Below are positions 45,858 to 55,099 of a DNA stretch of 64,000 nucleotides, piece by piece. Below the pieces are notes generated by a model. It did no database searches. It was not told the DNA's origin and saw only the letters and a program-made list of their open reading frames with translations. Position 1 is the stretch's first letter, and each line of letters starts with the position of its first letter. The position numbers and the translations under genes were made by a program. Origin of the DNA: Pseudomonas sp. (lineage in GTDB: Bacteria; Pseudomonadota; Gammaproteobacteria; Pseudomonadales; Pseudomonadaceae); assembly GCA_030699825.1 (NCBI GenBank), contig JAUYKV010000034.1:153342-217341 (forward strand). Reading direction: 5' to 3'.

Positions 45858-48800
45858 TCAGGTCCCGGATGGAGGCCGGGCAAGCCCTGCGCCGGCGAAC
45901 TGCTGCAGCAGGAAACTTTCCAGCGTTGCCAGCGGTATGGGCCTGGCGAAGTAGTAGCCCTGGAATTCATCGCAGTGGCTTCTCTTCAGGAAGGCGGCCT
46001 GCGCCTCGGTTTCCACCCCTTCGGCGATCACCTTGAGTTTCAGGTGGTGGGCCATGGAAATGATGCCTTGGGTGATCGCCGCATCATTCCGGTCGCTGAT
46101 CACGTCCTGGATAAAGGAGCGGTCGATCTTGACCTTGTCGATGGGCAGGCGCTTGAGGTAGTTGAGGCTGGAGAAGCCGGTGCCGAAGTCGTCGATGGCG
46201 ATGCGCACGCCCAGGTCTTTCAGGGCGTGCAGGGTGAAGATGGCGCGCTCGGCATTCGCCAGCAACACGGTTTCGGTGATTTCCAGCTCCAGCAGTTCGG
46301 CCGGCAGCTGGGCCTGGGCGAGAGTGCTGCGCACGAACTCGACGAAGTTGGCGCGCTGGAACTGCACCGGCGAAATATTCACCGCCATCACCGCACCATC
46401 GAAGCCTCGATCGAGCAGCAGGCGGGCATCGCGGCAGGCGGTCTTGAGCACCCACTCGCTGAGCGGAATGATCTGTCCGGTGTCCTCGGCGATGGGCACG
46501 AATTGCGCCGGCGAAATGAACCCCTGCTCGGCGTGCTGCCAGCGCAACAGCGCCTCGTAACCAATCACCCGGCCCGTGCGGCTGTCGATCTGCGGCTGGT
46601 AGTAGAGTTCGAAGGCTTCGCTCTCGATGGCTTTCTGCAGCTCGTTGCGCAAGGTCACCCGCTCGCTGACCTTCTGGTTGAGGTCCTCGGTGTACCACTG
46701 ATAGTTGTTGCGGCCTTGTTGCTTGGCTTTGTACATGGCCAGGTCGGCCTGCTGGATCAGTTGCATGGGCTGTTCGATGTTGCCGTCGCTGAGCGTGATG
46801 CCGATGCTCGCGGTGATGTGCAGATCGACGCCGCCGACCGTATAGGGCCGCGCGATGCTCTCCATGATCCGGTCTGCCACCAGCAGCACATCCTCTTCGC
46901 GAGCCAGGTCCGGCAGGATGACGATGAACTCGTCGCCGCCAAGCCGCGCGACGGTGTCGCCTGGACGCACCTGCTGGTTCATGCGCCGCGCCACTTCGAT
47001 CAGGATCAGGTCGCCGGCGCCGTGGCCCATGCTGTCGTTGATCGGCTTGAAACCATCCAGGTCGATGAACATCACCGCCAGGCTGCGCTTGTAGCGGCGG
47101 CTGATCTGGCAACCCTGGCTTAGGCGATCCTCTAGCAGCGAACGGTTGGGCAGGCCGGTTAGGACATCGTGGCTGGCGTTGTAGGCCAGTTCGGATTCGT
47201 AGCGTTTCTGCTCGGAAATATCGTTCTGCACGCCGATGAAGTGGGTGATCTCGCCTTCCTCGTCAGGTACCGGGGCGATATACAGATCGTTCCAGAAAGG
47301 TGTGCCGTCCTTGCGGAAGTTGCGCAATACCACATGGCTGTCGCGCTTCTCCGCCAGGGCCTGGCGAATTTCGTTGATGCCCACTTGTTCGCGCTCGGAT
47401 CCTTGAAGAAAGCGGCAATTTTGCCCGATGACTTCTGCCGCGCTGTAGCCGGTGATGCGTTCGAATGCCGGGTTGACGTAGATGATCGGCTGGTCATCGG
47501 CCAGCGCATCGCAGATCAGTGCGCCGTTGTAACTGGCTTCCAGGCTGCGTTTGAGTAGGCGTAGCTGCTTGTCCGCCTCTTTCTGTGGGGTGATGTCGCG
47601 AAAGGCGACCACCCAGCCTTGCGGGGCCTCATCATCGAGCAGCGGGGCGCTATCGTAGGCGATATAGCGCTCGCCCTGAGACGTCAGTGATAGCTTGATC
47701 TCGCCGTGGTAGCTGCTGGTTCGCTGGTTATGATCGCTGTCGTTGAGCGCCAGCGGCAGGTAGCTGGCCAGTGCCTGGCCGAGCAACGCTTGCGCCGGTT
47801 GGCCGAGCAGTTCGGCGGCGGTGGGGTTGACGAAGCTCAGCAGGCCTTGGCGATCTACCGCAAGCAGGCCTTCGGCGATGCTGTTGGTGATCGCCGAGGT
47901 GAACTCCAGCTGGGTTTTCAGGCGGCGTTCACCGCTGATCACCGCTTGCATCAGGCGGTTGTTCTCCAGTACCGCGACGGCCATCTGGGCAAACTGCTGG
48001 GCAATCGCCAGGTCGTCCGGGTTGAATTCGCCGTCGTACTTGTCCGATAACTGCAACAGGCCGAATTGGGTTCCGCTGTGGTCGCTCAGGGGCACCGCAA
48101 GCAAGCCGCGCATGGGCGGGTGGTGATTGTCGGCATGGCTCAGCTGCGGCCAGCAGGGGTGCTGTTGCAGTTTTGCCTGGGTCAGCAGGGTCGGTTGATC
48201 GATCTCGCCGGTCAGGGTACGGATAGCGCTGTCGCCGAACGGCTCGGGGGCGTCCTGCCAGGCTGGGTATTTTTCCGAGAGCGAGACGGCGTTGATCGAC
48301 TGTGTCCAGTTGCCGACCCGGTTCAGGCTCATGCCGGCCTGGTGTGCACCGAGCAGCAAGCGCAGGCGCTCGCTCATGTAGTCCAGCAGCGATTGAGTAC
48401 CCATGATGCTGTTGATGTTGACGGCGGTTGCACTCAGGCCGCGCAGCAGTTCGGCCTGGTGTTCGGAGTGCTGCAACGCTTCGCGCAGGGCGCGGGTCAT
48501 GCGGTTGCGCTCGCTGATGTCCTTGGCGATGGCGAACACCCCGACAATTTTCTCGTCGATGATGATCGGCAGGTTGGTGATGTCCACTTCCAGCAGTTGC
48601 CCGTCGCTGTTGCGGCAGCGAACTTCGTGGCTTTGGCTGTTGCCGCTGCTGGCGGAGTCGATGTAGTCCTGGATCAGTGCCAGGTCTTGGTTGTGTACCA
48701 GCATCGACATGTGTTGTCCGAGCAGTTGCGCTTCGCTGTAGCCGGATAGCTGGCAGCCCGCCTGGTTCATGCTTTCGAAATTGCCGTTCAGGTCGAACGA

Positions 48801-51179
48801 AAACACCGGATTGGGGTTGAAGGTGAACAGCGAGCGGTAGCGCTGTTCGCTTGCCTGCAGACGCAGGCGGTCGTGCTGGCGTTCGATGGCGATGGCCGCC
48901 AGTTGGCCGGCGGTGGCCATCAGTTGCAGATGCTCGTCGTCCGGGCTGCCGGGTTGCTGGCTGTAGATGGCGAAGGTGCCGAGGACATCGCCGTGGTGGG
49001 AGATCAACGGGATCGACCAGCAGGCATGCAGACCATGCTGCAAGGCCAGGTCACGGAACTTATACCAGAGCGGGTCGCTGGCGATGTCTTCGACGATGAC
49101 CAATTGCCGGCGATACACGGCCGTGCCACAAGAGCCGACACCGGGGCCAATGGCGATGCCATGCAGTGCCTGGTTGAAACTTTCCGGCAGGTTTGGCGTG
49201 GCGCCATGGATCAGGTGTTTCTGCTCTTTATCGACCAGCAGCACCGAGCACCGGCTGTCGGGCGCCTGGGCTTCGGCCAGCAGGCAGATGGTCTTGAGGA
49301 TTTCCGGCAGCGCCTGGTCGGTGGAGATCATGCTGAGGATGTCGCGCTGATCCTCGGCGTAGGCTTCGTTGTACACCAGGCGGGTGACGTCATGGACCAC
49401 GGCAAACAGGGTGCGATCGCTCTGCGACCAGCCAGTGGACCAGAGCAGGTGGACAAGGCTGCCATCCTTGCGCCGGGAGCTGTTGCGAAAGCCGTGCTGG
49501 GATTCGCCCGCCATGATGGCGTCGACCGCGGCCTGAGTGCGTTCGCGGTCTTCGGGCACGATGAACTGCAGGTAGGCTTGCCCCAGCAGCTCTTCTGGCG
49601 AGTAGCCGAGCACTGTGCTGGCGGACGGGCTGACTCGGGTGAAACGGCCCTGGGCGTCGATCGAGCAGAGCACGTCCATGGAGTAGTCCATGATCCGTTG
49701 ATTGAGCTCCTGCAGCTCGGCCTGGCGGCGCAGGCTGTGCTCAAGCGCCCGGTTGCTCTGCTGCAGGTGTTTGGAATGCTCGATGGCCAGCAGGGCCAAG
49801 CGCTGACTGACCATGATCACGAGGCTGAAGGCCAGGCCGAACAGCATCACGATGCCAGGCAAATGGTTGGCGGTCAGGCTGGTGGTGGCGGCATCCTGGT
49901 AGCTGACCAGGCGCCAGTCGTTGGCAGTCGGCCCGAGCAGCTTGCTGGCGCCGGTGTCTCCGGGCGGGTGGCTGGTGGTGTCGAACAGCAACTGTTCGCC
50001 CTGGTAGATCCGTACCTCGTTGTCATGCGGCCCACTGCCCAGGCCGTCCTGCAGGGTGCGGGTCAGGTTCAAGCCGGTTACCAGCGTCCAGCCGGGGTTG
50101 TTCGGCAAGCTCAGGCGGGTCGCCATCAGCCCTTGGGGTTGGGCAGGGAGCCCATGGGCCTCGCTCATGTGCGCCTTGCCGTCGTAGGGTAGGCGCTCTA
50201 GCCAGGCGCGCACGCTGGCTTGGCTGAGCAGGGTGGATAGCTGTGCGGTTTCTGTGTGATTGCGGCCGAGTAGCCGTTGCGGACGAAGCTGCTCATCGAG
50301 CAGGGCGACCACCCCGATATCGGCAAAATCTCGCAGATAGTTGCGGCTCTCTTGTTGCCATTGCGCGTGCGTGGGCAGATGTCCGCTGACCGTCCAATGT
50401 TCCGCTGTGCGCTGGATCAGCGCGAGACGGGTATCCAGGCTGCTGCTGATCGAGTTCTGTTGCTTGGCCAGCAGCAGTTCGCTTTGTCGGCTGCTCGACT
50501 CGATGTTCTGCAGGGTCAGCAGATACCAGACGCTGCAGGTGATCAGGGTGCCGAGGGCGCCAGTCAGGATGGTGCTGCGCACGAGCAGGTGGTGGCGCTC
50601 GGCGGGTAGCTGCGTAAGGCAAAGCAGCACCAGGCCCATGGACAAGGCGAACAGATTGGCTGGGCGGCTGACGTTGAGGTTGTAACCCAGGCGCCAGGCG
50701 TCGAGTTCCGGCAGCCAGGATGACAGCAGTGACAGGACACCCAGCGCCAGCGCTGCGCAGCCGAGCATGGCGTTCAGGCGCTGGCCTTTGCTGCCCCACT
50801 GGCTGCTCAGCAGGCCAATGGCGAGCAGGCAGAACAGCAGGGCCAGGGAACTGCGCATGCGCTGATAACCGCTGATCAGTGATTGGCCAGGCTCGGGGCT
50901 GCCGTCTAGCAGGTTGTGCGCCAGGCTATAGAGCGCCAGCCCGAGCAGCAGGCCGAGTGCCGGCTTGGCCAACCGGGGCTTGTGCTGGATGCAGCCCAGG
51001 AGTCCGAGGCCGAGCAGAAGCCCCCCCAGGGCGCTGTCCGGCAGGAGCACCACCTGGGCCGCGCCGGGCTGCCAGCAGAACAGGTAATCCAGCAGGCTGA
51101 TGCCGCTGAGGGCCAGGATGGTGAAGGCCAGGATATGCAGGTAGGCGTGGTAGATCACATGGTGGGTCTTGATGTTCAT
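45858..51179 (-). CDS. LOV-GGDEF-EAL multidomain membrane protein (1773 residues)
   Basis: The start MNIKTHHVIYHAYLH has AAGGA 8 bp upstream and avoids overlap with the preceding gene. Order: several N-terminal membrane segments (about 10-230), a periplasmic sensor region to about 440, PAS (about 480-600), GAF (about 610-770), PAS (about 780-900), GAF (about 930-1080), PAS (about 1090-1200), LOV (about 1210-1325), GGDEF (G1414-F1418 intact) and EAL (E1542, YEALLRW). The LOV core is GQNCRFLQG with C1255, followed by NFRKDGTPFWNDLYIAPV and FIGVQND. These carry the flavin-adduct Cys and the Asn, Asn and Gln flavin contacts. It is predicted to sense blue light and change c-di-GMP. Confidence 0.9.
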   Translation of the reverse strand: MNIKTHHVIYHAYLHILAFTILALSGISLLDYLFCWQPGAAQVVLLPDSALGGLLLGLGLLGCIQHKPRLAKPALGLLLGLALYSLAHNLLDGSPEPGQSLISGYQRMRSSLALLFCLLAIGLLSSQWGSKGQRLNAMLGCAALALGVLSLLSSWLPELDAWRLGYNLNVSRPANLFALSMGLVLLCLTQLPAERHHLLVRSTILTGALGTLITCSVWYLLTLQNIESSSRQSELLLAKQQNSISSSLDTRLALIQRTAEHWTVSGHLPTHAQWQQESRNYLRDFADIGVVALLDEQLRPQRLLGRNHTETAQLSTLLSQASVRAWLERLPYDGKAHMSEAHGLPAQPQGLMATRLSLPNNPGWTLVTGLNLTRTLQDGLGSGPHDNEVRIYQGEQLLFDTTSHPPGDTGASKLLGPTANDWRLVSYQDAATTSLTANHLPGIVMLFGLAFSLVIMVSQRLALLAIEHSKHLQQSNRALEHSLRRQAELQELNQRIMDYSMDVLCSIDAQGRFTRVSPSASTVLGYSPEELLGQAYLQFIVPEDRERTQAAVDAIMAGESQHGFRNSSRRKDGSLVHLLWSTGWSQSDRTLFAVVHDVTRLVYNEAYAEDQRDILSMISTDQALPEILKTICLLAEAQAPDSRCSVLLVDKEQKHLIHGATPNLPESFNQALHGIAIGPGVGSCGTAVYRRQLVIVEDIASDPLWYKFRDLALQHGLHACWSIPLISHHGDVLGTFAIYSQQPGSPDDEHLQLMATAGQLAAIAIERQHDRLRLQASEQRYRSLFTFNPNPVFSFDLNGNFESMNQAGCQLSGYSEAQLLGQHMSMLVHNQDLALIQDYIDSASSGNSQSHEVRCRNSDGQLLEVDITNLPIIIDEKIVGVFAIAKDISERNRMTRALREALQHSEHQAELLRGLSATAVNINSIMGTQSLLDYMSERLRLLLGAHQAGMSLNRVGNWTQSINAVSLSEKYPAWQDAPEPFGDSAIRTLTGEIDQPTLLTQAKLQQHPCWPQLSHADNHHPPMRGLLAVPLSDHSGTQFGLLQLSDKYDGEFNPDDLAIAQQFAQMAVAVLENNRLMQAVISGERRLKTQLEFTSAITNSIAEGLLAVDRQGLLSFVNPTAAELLGQPAQALLGQALASYLPLALNDSDHNQRTSSYHGEIKLSLTSQGERYIAYDSAPLLDDEAPQGWVVAFRDITPQKEADKQLRLLKRSLEASYNGALICDALADDQPIIYVNPAFERITGYSAAEVIGQNCRFLQGSEREQVGINEIRQALAEKRDSHVVLRNFRKDGTPFWNDLYIAPVPDEEGEITHFIGVQNDISEQKRYESELAYNASHDVLTGLPNRSLLEDRLSQGCQISRRYKRSLAVMFIDLDGFKPINDSMGHGAGDLILIEVARRMNQQVRPGDTVARLGGDEFIVILPDLAREEDVLLVADRIMESIARPYTVGGVDLHITASIGITLSDGNIEQPMQLIQQADLAMYKAKQQGRNNYQWYTEDLNQKVSERVTLRNELQKAIESEAFELYYQPQIDSRTGRVIGYEALLRWQHAEQGFISPAQFVPIAEDTGQIIPLSEWVLKTACRDARLLLDRGFDGAVMAVNISPVQFQRANFVEFVRSTLAQAQLPAELLELEITETVLLANAERAIFTLHALKDLGVRIAIDDFGTGFSSLNYLKRLPIDKVKIDRSFIQDVISDRNDAAITQGIISMAHHLKLKVIAEGVETEAQAAFLKRSHCDEFQGYYFARPIPLATLESFLLQQFAGAGLARPPSGT

Positions 51180-51222
51180 CCTCGAGTCCTTATCGATCTG
51201 CGCCGGCTGGCGCGGATGATCA

Positions 51223-51765
51223 TCAGTTGGCTTGAGCGTCGTCCAGCTCATCGATCAACACCGAGCCATCACTGTCGCGGCGTACTCGGGTAAGGCCAGG
51301 GTGCTCGACCTCAAGGCGCAGCAATTCCTGCTGCTGGCGCTCGAGGGCGCTTTGTTGTTGGCGCACCTGCATGAGCAGGCGCTGGTTCTCGTCGCGCAGG
51401 AGAAACAGGTCGATGGCACCGCGCAAAGCGACTTCGATCTCGAAGTCTTCCCAGGGTTTGGCGATGAAGCGGTAGACCTCCGCCTGGTTGATCGCCTGCA
51501 TCATCGATTGGCGCTCGCAATGGCCGGTCAGCAGTATGCGCATGGCGTTGGGCTGACGCTGTTTGGCGAATTGCAGGTAGGTGACGCCGTCCAGGTGCGG
51601 CATCTTCAAGTCGGAGACGATTACCGCGTACTCATGCTCGGTCAGCGCCTCCAGGGCTTCCTGTACGTCGCTGAAGGCATGCACTTCCCAGTTGTGAGGG
51701 CGCAGCACCCGTTGCAACGCCTTGAGGATCTGCGGTTCATCGTCCAGCAGTTGAATCTTGATCAT
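51223..51765 (-). CDS. Single-receiver response regulator
   Basis: A 180-residue protein with a REC domain (1-120; acidic DDE, D52 in VIVSDLKMPHLDG, Lys in IAKPWED) followed by a coiled-coil tail (about 125-155, rich in Gln and Leu) and no output domain. REC sequences with TGHCERQSMMQAIN and KPWED resemble the receivers of RpfG-type proteins. The start overlaps the stop of the upstream REC/HD gene by 4 bp. It probably relays a signal to the adjacent LOV-GGDEF-EAL protein. Confidence 0.87.
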   Translation of the reverse strand: MIKIQLLDDEPQILKALQRVLRPHNWEVHAFSDVQEALEALTEHEYAVIVSDLKMPHLDGVTYLQFAKQRQPNAMRILLTGHCERQSMMQAINQAEVYRFIAKPWEDFEIEVALRGAIDLFLLRDENQRLLMQVRQQQSALERQQQELLRLEVEHPGLTRVRRDSDGSVLIDELDDAQAN

Positions 51766-53105
51766 GGCGTCTTCTCCGTGGCCAGCGTGGCATCCTCGGC
51801 GGTGCGGACAAACAGGGTGTAGTGGCCACTTTCGCTGGCTTCGAAGGCGATCAGCTTGTCGATCAACAGAGTGGTCAGCGGCTTGCCCTCATTGAGCAGC
51901 AGCATGCCATTGTCGGCGTGCAGGTTGCGCGCCAGCACCATGCCAGGTTCCAGGCGGCGGGTATCCAGAGCGAGAATGCTCGGGTCGGCCAGGGTGATGT
52001 CTGGCGCCAGCTCGGTGCACAGGCTGATGAATTGTTCGCACAACTGCGGATCGTAGAGGCGCCCGCTGTATTTGTTGATCAGCAACAGGGCTTCGTCGCG
52101 GTTCAGTTTGCGCTCGAGAATGCTGCCGCGCTGCAATTCGATGAAATCCACCGCCAGTTTCAGCAGGCGAGAACCGAAGGGCGTGGCCTCTCCCTTGAGG
52201 TGATCGGGGAAGCCGCTGCCGTCCCAGCGCTCCTGGTGATGACGGATTATCCGGGCCGCATCCTGCAGTGGCTCCAGGGTCATCAGCAGGCTCTCGCCCT
52301 GAACCGGGTACTGCCGGTAGCGCTCGCGCTCCTGCTTGTAGAGCAGATCGGAAGGGCGGCTGAGCAGTTGATCGTCCCAGGTCAGCTTGCCGATATTGTA
52401 GAGCGCGGCGGCCATGGTCAGGTCGCGGCTGAGGGCGGCGTCGAGGCCGTGCAATTCGGCATAGGCGCGAACCAGGGCAATGACTTGAGTATTGGTCTGC
52501 TTGCCCTTGGGGATGCGTTGGTTGACCAGGCTTGAGAACACCTCGGTGGCCGTGACATAGCTGCGCTTGAGCTCTTCGTAAGCCAGGTCGAGCATGTCGG
52601 CGGTCTGCTCCAGCTCCGCGGTGCGCGCCATGACCCGCTGTTCCAGGGTTTCGTTGAGTTCCTGCAGGCGCTGGTTCTGTGCCTGGCTCAGCGCTTCCAG
52701 GCGCACGCGCTCGCGCTCCGAGTGCTGGTAGGCCAGGGCCTGGCGCATGGTCAGGCGCAGTTCGTCGTCGTCCCAGGGTTTGCTGATGTAGCGGTAGATC
52801 TGCCCCTGGTTGATGGCGCGAATGGTGGTGCTGATGTCGGCGTAGCCGGTGAGCAGGATGCGCATGGTCTCGGGCCAGTGCTTCTGTACTTCGGCCAGCA
52901 GAGTGGCGCCGTCCATGCCCGGCATGCGGGCGTCGGAAATCACCAGGTCGATCGGTTGGCTGCGCAGAATTTCCAGGGCCTGTTCGCCGCCGGTGGCGAT
53001 CTGCACGCTGTAGGCTTCGCCCCTGAGCACCCGGCGCAGGCTGCTGAGAATGTTTTCTTCGTCGTCCACCAGCAGGACGTTGGCGATGGCGTTCGGTTCA
53101 TTCAT
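51762..53105 (-). CDS. REC + degenerate HD-GYP response regulator
   Basis: A 447-residue protein with REC (8-125; D58 in VISDARMPGMDG), a coiled coil (about 130-180) and an HD-GYP-like domain (about 185-400). Late motifs HHQERWDGSGFP and LLKLAVDF are kept. The key metal motif HDIGK reads YNIGK, and the following HPxxG reads YPVQG. Two metal-binding positions are therefore lost, so c-di-GMP phosphodiesterase activity is doubtful and a sensing or partner role is likelier. The start MNEPNAIANV overlaps the upstream PAS gene by 8 bp. Confidence 0.85.
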   Translation of the reverse strand: MNEPNAIANVLLVDDEENILSSLRRVLRGEAYSVQIATGGEQALEILRSQPIDLVISDARMPGMDGATLLAEVQKHWPETMRILLTGYADISTTIRAINQGQIYRYISKPWDDDELRLTMRQALAYQHSERERVRLEALSQAQNQRLQELNETLEQRVMARTAELEQTADMLDLAYEELKRSYVTATEVFSSLVNQRIPKGKQTNTQVIALVRAYAELHGLDAALSRDLTMAAALYNIGKLTWDDQLLSRPSDLLYKQERERYRQYPVQGESLLMTLEPLQDAARIIRHHQERWDGSGFPDHLKGEATPFGSRLLKLAVDFIELQRGSILERKLNRDEALLLINKYSGRLYDPQLCEQFISLCTELAPDITLADPSILALDTRRLEPGMVLARNLHADNGMLLLNEGKPLTTLLIDKLIAFEASESGHYTLFVRTAEDATLATEKTP

Positions 53106-53397
53106 GGTGACCGGCGTCCTCATTGATCGGTGGCAGGGTGGGCTGCAGGGCGTTCTTCCGCATCGGTGGGGCTGGCTGGCGGGAGGTGTCGAATGGCCGC
53201 TTGTTCAGGCAGGGGCTGTCGGCTTCCGGGAAGAGGCGGCTCAGTGGCTGTTGCTGCGCCTGCTCAAGGCGTTTGCCGCTACACTGGCTCACGACGTTGT
53301 TGCCGTACCGAATGCGTAGCTCGGTATCCAGGGTGATCACGCCGGCGTCAATGTGCTCAACAAGAGCAGAGGCCAATTCACTTTGGCGGCTATCCAT
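53098..53397 (-). CDS. PAS-domain mini-protein
   Basis: A 99-residue protein. The ATG has GGAG 6 bp upstream. Residues 8-60 (ASALVEHIDAGVITLDTELR, then IRYGNNVVSQ) match the start of an NtrB-type PAS domain, which appears short. The tail is Pro-rich and unstructured. It heads the operon PAS / REC-HD / REC / LOV-GGDEF-EAL. It may be a free-standing sensor subunit or a truncated kinase input domain. Confidence 0.66.
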   Translation of the reverse strand: MDSRQSELASALVEHIDAGVITLDTELRIRYGNNVVSQCSGKRLEQAQQQPLSRLFPEADSPCLNKRPFDTSRQPAPPMRKNALQPTLPPINEDAGHHE

Positions 53398-53557
53398 GGC
53401 GGGCTCCGCTTGGCGATCAGACCGGGCGTAATTTGTGTGGCCTGGATTGCGGTCTGAAACTATAGTTATTGACTTTATATTGACGTCTAAATTATGTCGA
53501 TGCTGGTGGTTCGCTGCCACACTTATTTTTTGATGACTCTGCCTCTCAGGTTAGCCC

Positions 53558-54256
53558 ATGGCGCAACCAGCAATGGATGATTCGATCATCCAATATCACT
53601 TCGAGTTCGCCGATGGCCGCAGTTGGCAGCATCGGGTTGATTTGGCGGTGCTACCCGGCGCGCCCGACGTAGCGCCTCCAGACTGGGCGCGTCTCGGCTT
53701 CCAGCAATGCGGACATTGTCCGCTGCGTGACGCGGAGGTGCCTTATTGTCCTTTCGCACTGGCCTTGGTGAAACCGGTCGAGGTGTTGGCGCAGATGCCT
53801 TCCTATGAGGAGGTGGCGGTGCGGGTGCTGTGGCGGGGCCGGGATATCCGTCAGCGTACCTCGCTGCAGCGTGCTTTCGGTTCGCTGCTTGGTGTGCTTG
53901 GAGCCGCGTCGGGCTGTCCGCACACGCGACAGCTCAAGGCCATGGCCTGGTTTCACCTGCCGTTCAGCGGCACCGACGAAACGCTGTACCGGGTGTTCGG
54001 CACTTACCTGCTTGGGCAATACCTGCGCCAGCAGCGTGGCCTGAGTGCGGACTGGTCGTTGACCGACTTGCGTGAGGTGTATCGCAACTTGCGCCTGGTC
54101 AATCTGGGTATGACGGCACGCCTGCGCGCAGCGGCCGGAGAAGATTCGGGGCCGAACGGCATGATCCTGCTCGACTTGCTGGCGGCCGACACCCTGTATT
54201 TCCTCGATCAGTACGAGGGCGAACTGGATCGTTTCTTCGAGGCGTTTTTCGAGTAG
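53558..54256 (+). CDS. Conserved hypothetical protein with a Cys cluster
   Basis: A 232-residue cytoplasmic protein. The N-terminal segment (IIQYHFEFADGRSWQHRVDL) is beta-rich. Cysteines C51, C54 and C64 lie in QQCGHCPLRDAEVPYCPFA, with a fourth, C120, in SGCPHTRQ. This spacing (C-x2-C-x9-C ... C) suggests a zinc or Fe-S site. The C-terminal half is helical. It resembles, from memory only, DUF6901 proteins. It is divergent from the PAS/REC operon and may share its promoter region (53398-53557), which is AT-rich. Confidence 0.65.
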   Translation: MAQPAMDDSIIQYHFEFADGRSWQHRVDLAVLPGAPDVAPPDWARLGFQQCGHCPLRDAEVPYCPFALALVKPVEVLAQMPSYEEVAVRVLWRGRDIRQRTSLQRAFGSLLGVLGAASGCPHTRQLKAMAWFHLPFSGTDETLYRVFGTYLLGQYLRQQRGLSADWSLTDLREVYRNLRLVNLGMTARLRAAAGEDSGPNGMILLDLLAADTLYFLDQYEGELDRFFEAFFE

Positions 54257-54278
54257 GACAGGCTGGGTCGGGAGCGGG

Positions 54279-55097
54279 TCAGGCGCGTGGCTGGCGCAGT
54301 TCGGCGACTTCAGCGCGCAGGGCTTTCAGTTCATCGAGCAGCAGTTGTTCGGTCTTCGACGGTGGCGCCTGGAGGGCTTCCTGATCGTGGGTGGCTTGCA
54401 TGGCATTGACCACGACCGCGATGAACAGGTTGAGCATCATGAAGGTGGCGACCAGGATGAACGGCAGAAAGTACAGCCAGGCCAGCGGGAACTGTTCCAT
54501 CACCGGGCGCACTATGCCCATCGACCAGCTTTCCAGGGTCATCACCTGGAACAGGGTGTAGAGGCTGGCGCCGAGGCTGCCGAACCATTCGGGGAAGGCC
54601 TCACCGAACAACTGGGTGGCCATCACCGCGGCCACGTAAAACACCAGGCCCAGGAGCATGGCGATGCTGCCCATGCCCGGCAGCGAAGACAGCAGGGCCT
54701 GCACCACCCGGCGCATGTTCGGGTTGATCGAGATCAGTCGCAAAACCCGCAATACCCTGAGTGCGCGCAACACGGCGAATGGGCCGCTGGCTGGCACCAG
54801 GGCGATGCCCACCACCAGGCAATCGAAAACCGCCCAGGGGTCGCGCAGCAGACCGGCGCCGCGGGCGACGAAGCGCAGTGCCAGTTCGAGGATGAACAGG
54901 CCGAGGATCAGTTTGTCCAGTGCCAGCAGCAGGTTGCCCCAGTCGGCCATCAGGCTTGGCGAGGTTTCCATGCCGAGGATTGCCGCATTGAGGATGATCA
55001 GGCCAGTTACCAGGCGGGTGATGCCTGGACTTTCCATCAGGTCGGCCAGGCGCTCGCGCCAAGTACCGTAGCCCGGGGTCAGGATGTTTTCGGGCAT
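54279..55097 (-). CDS. Bacterial voltage-gated sodium channel (NavAb-like)
   Basis: A 272-residue ion channel with a single six-helix unit that should work as a tetramer. The voltage-sensor helix S4 is at about 109-122, with Arg at 111, 114, 117 and 120 (VLRALRVLRVLRLI). The selectivity filter is T187-L-E-S-W191, and the whole stretch TLESWSMGIVRP equals that of Arcobacter NavAb as I recall it. S6 (about 208-233) has NLFIAVVVNAM. A C-terminal coiled coil (about 248-270) follows. These fit a Na+ channel rather than a K+ channel (no TVGYG). It lies 2 bp from apt, so the two are probably co-transcribed. Confidence 0.86.
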   Translation of the reverse strand: MPENILTPGYGTWRERLADLMESPGITRLVTGLIILNAAILGMETSPSLMADWGNLLLALDKLILGLFILELALRFVARGAGLLRDPWAVFDCLVVGIALVPASGPFAVLRALRVLRVLRLISINPNMRRVVQALLSSLPGMGSIAMLLGLVFYVAAVMATQLFGEAFPEWFGSLGASLYTLFQVMTLESWSMGIVRPVMEQFPLAWLYFLPFILVATFMMLNLFIAVVVNAMQATHDQEALQAPPSKTEQLLLDELKALRAEVAELRQPRA

Positions 55098-55099
55098 TA

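Noticed and set aside
54331..55071. Alternate frames across the sodium-channel gene
   Set aside because: The channel frame has S4, filter and S6 in order; the others show no membrane pattern or motif.
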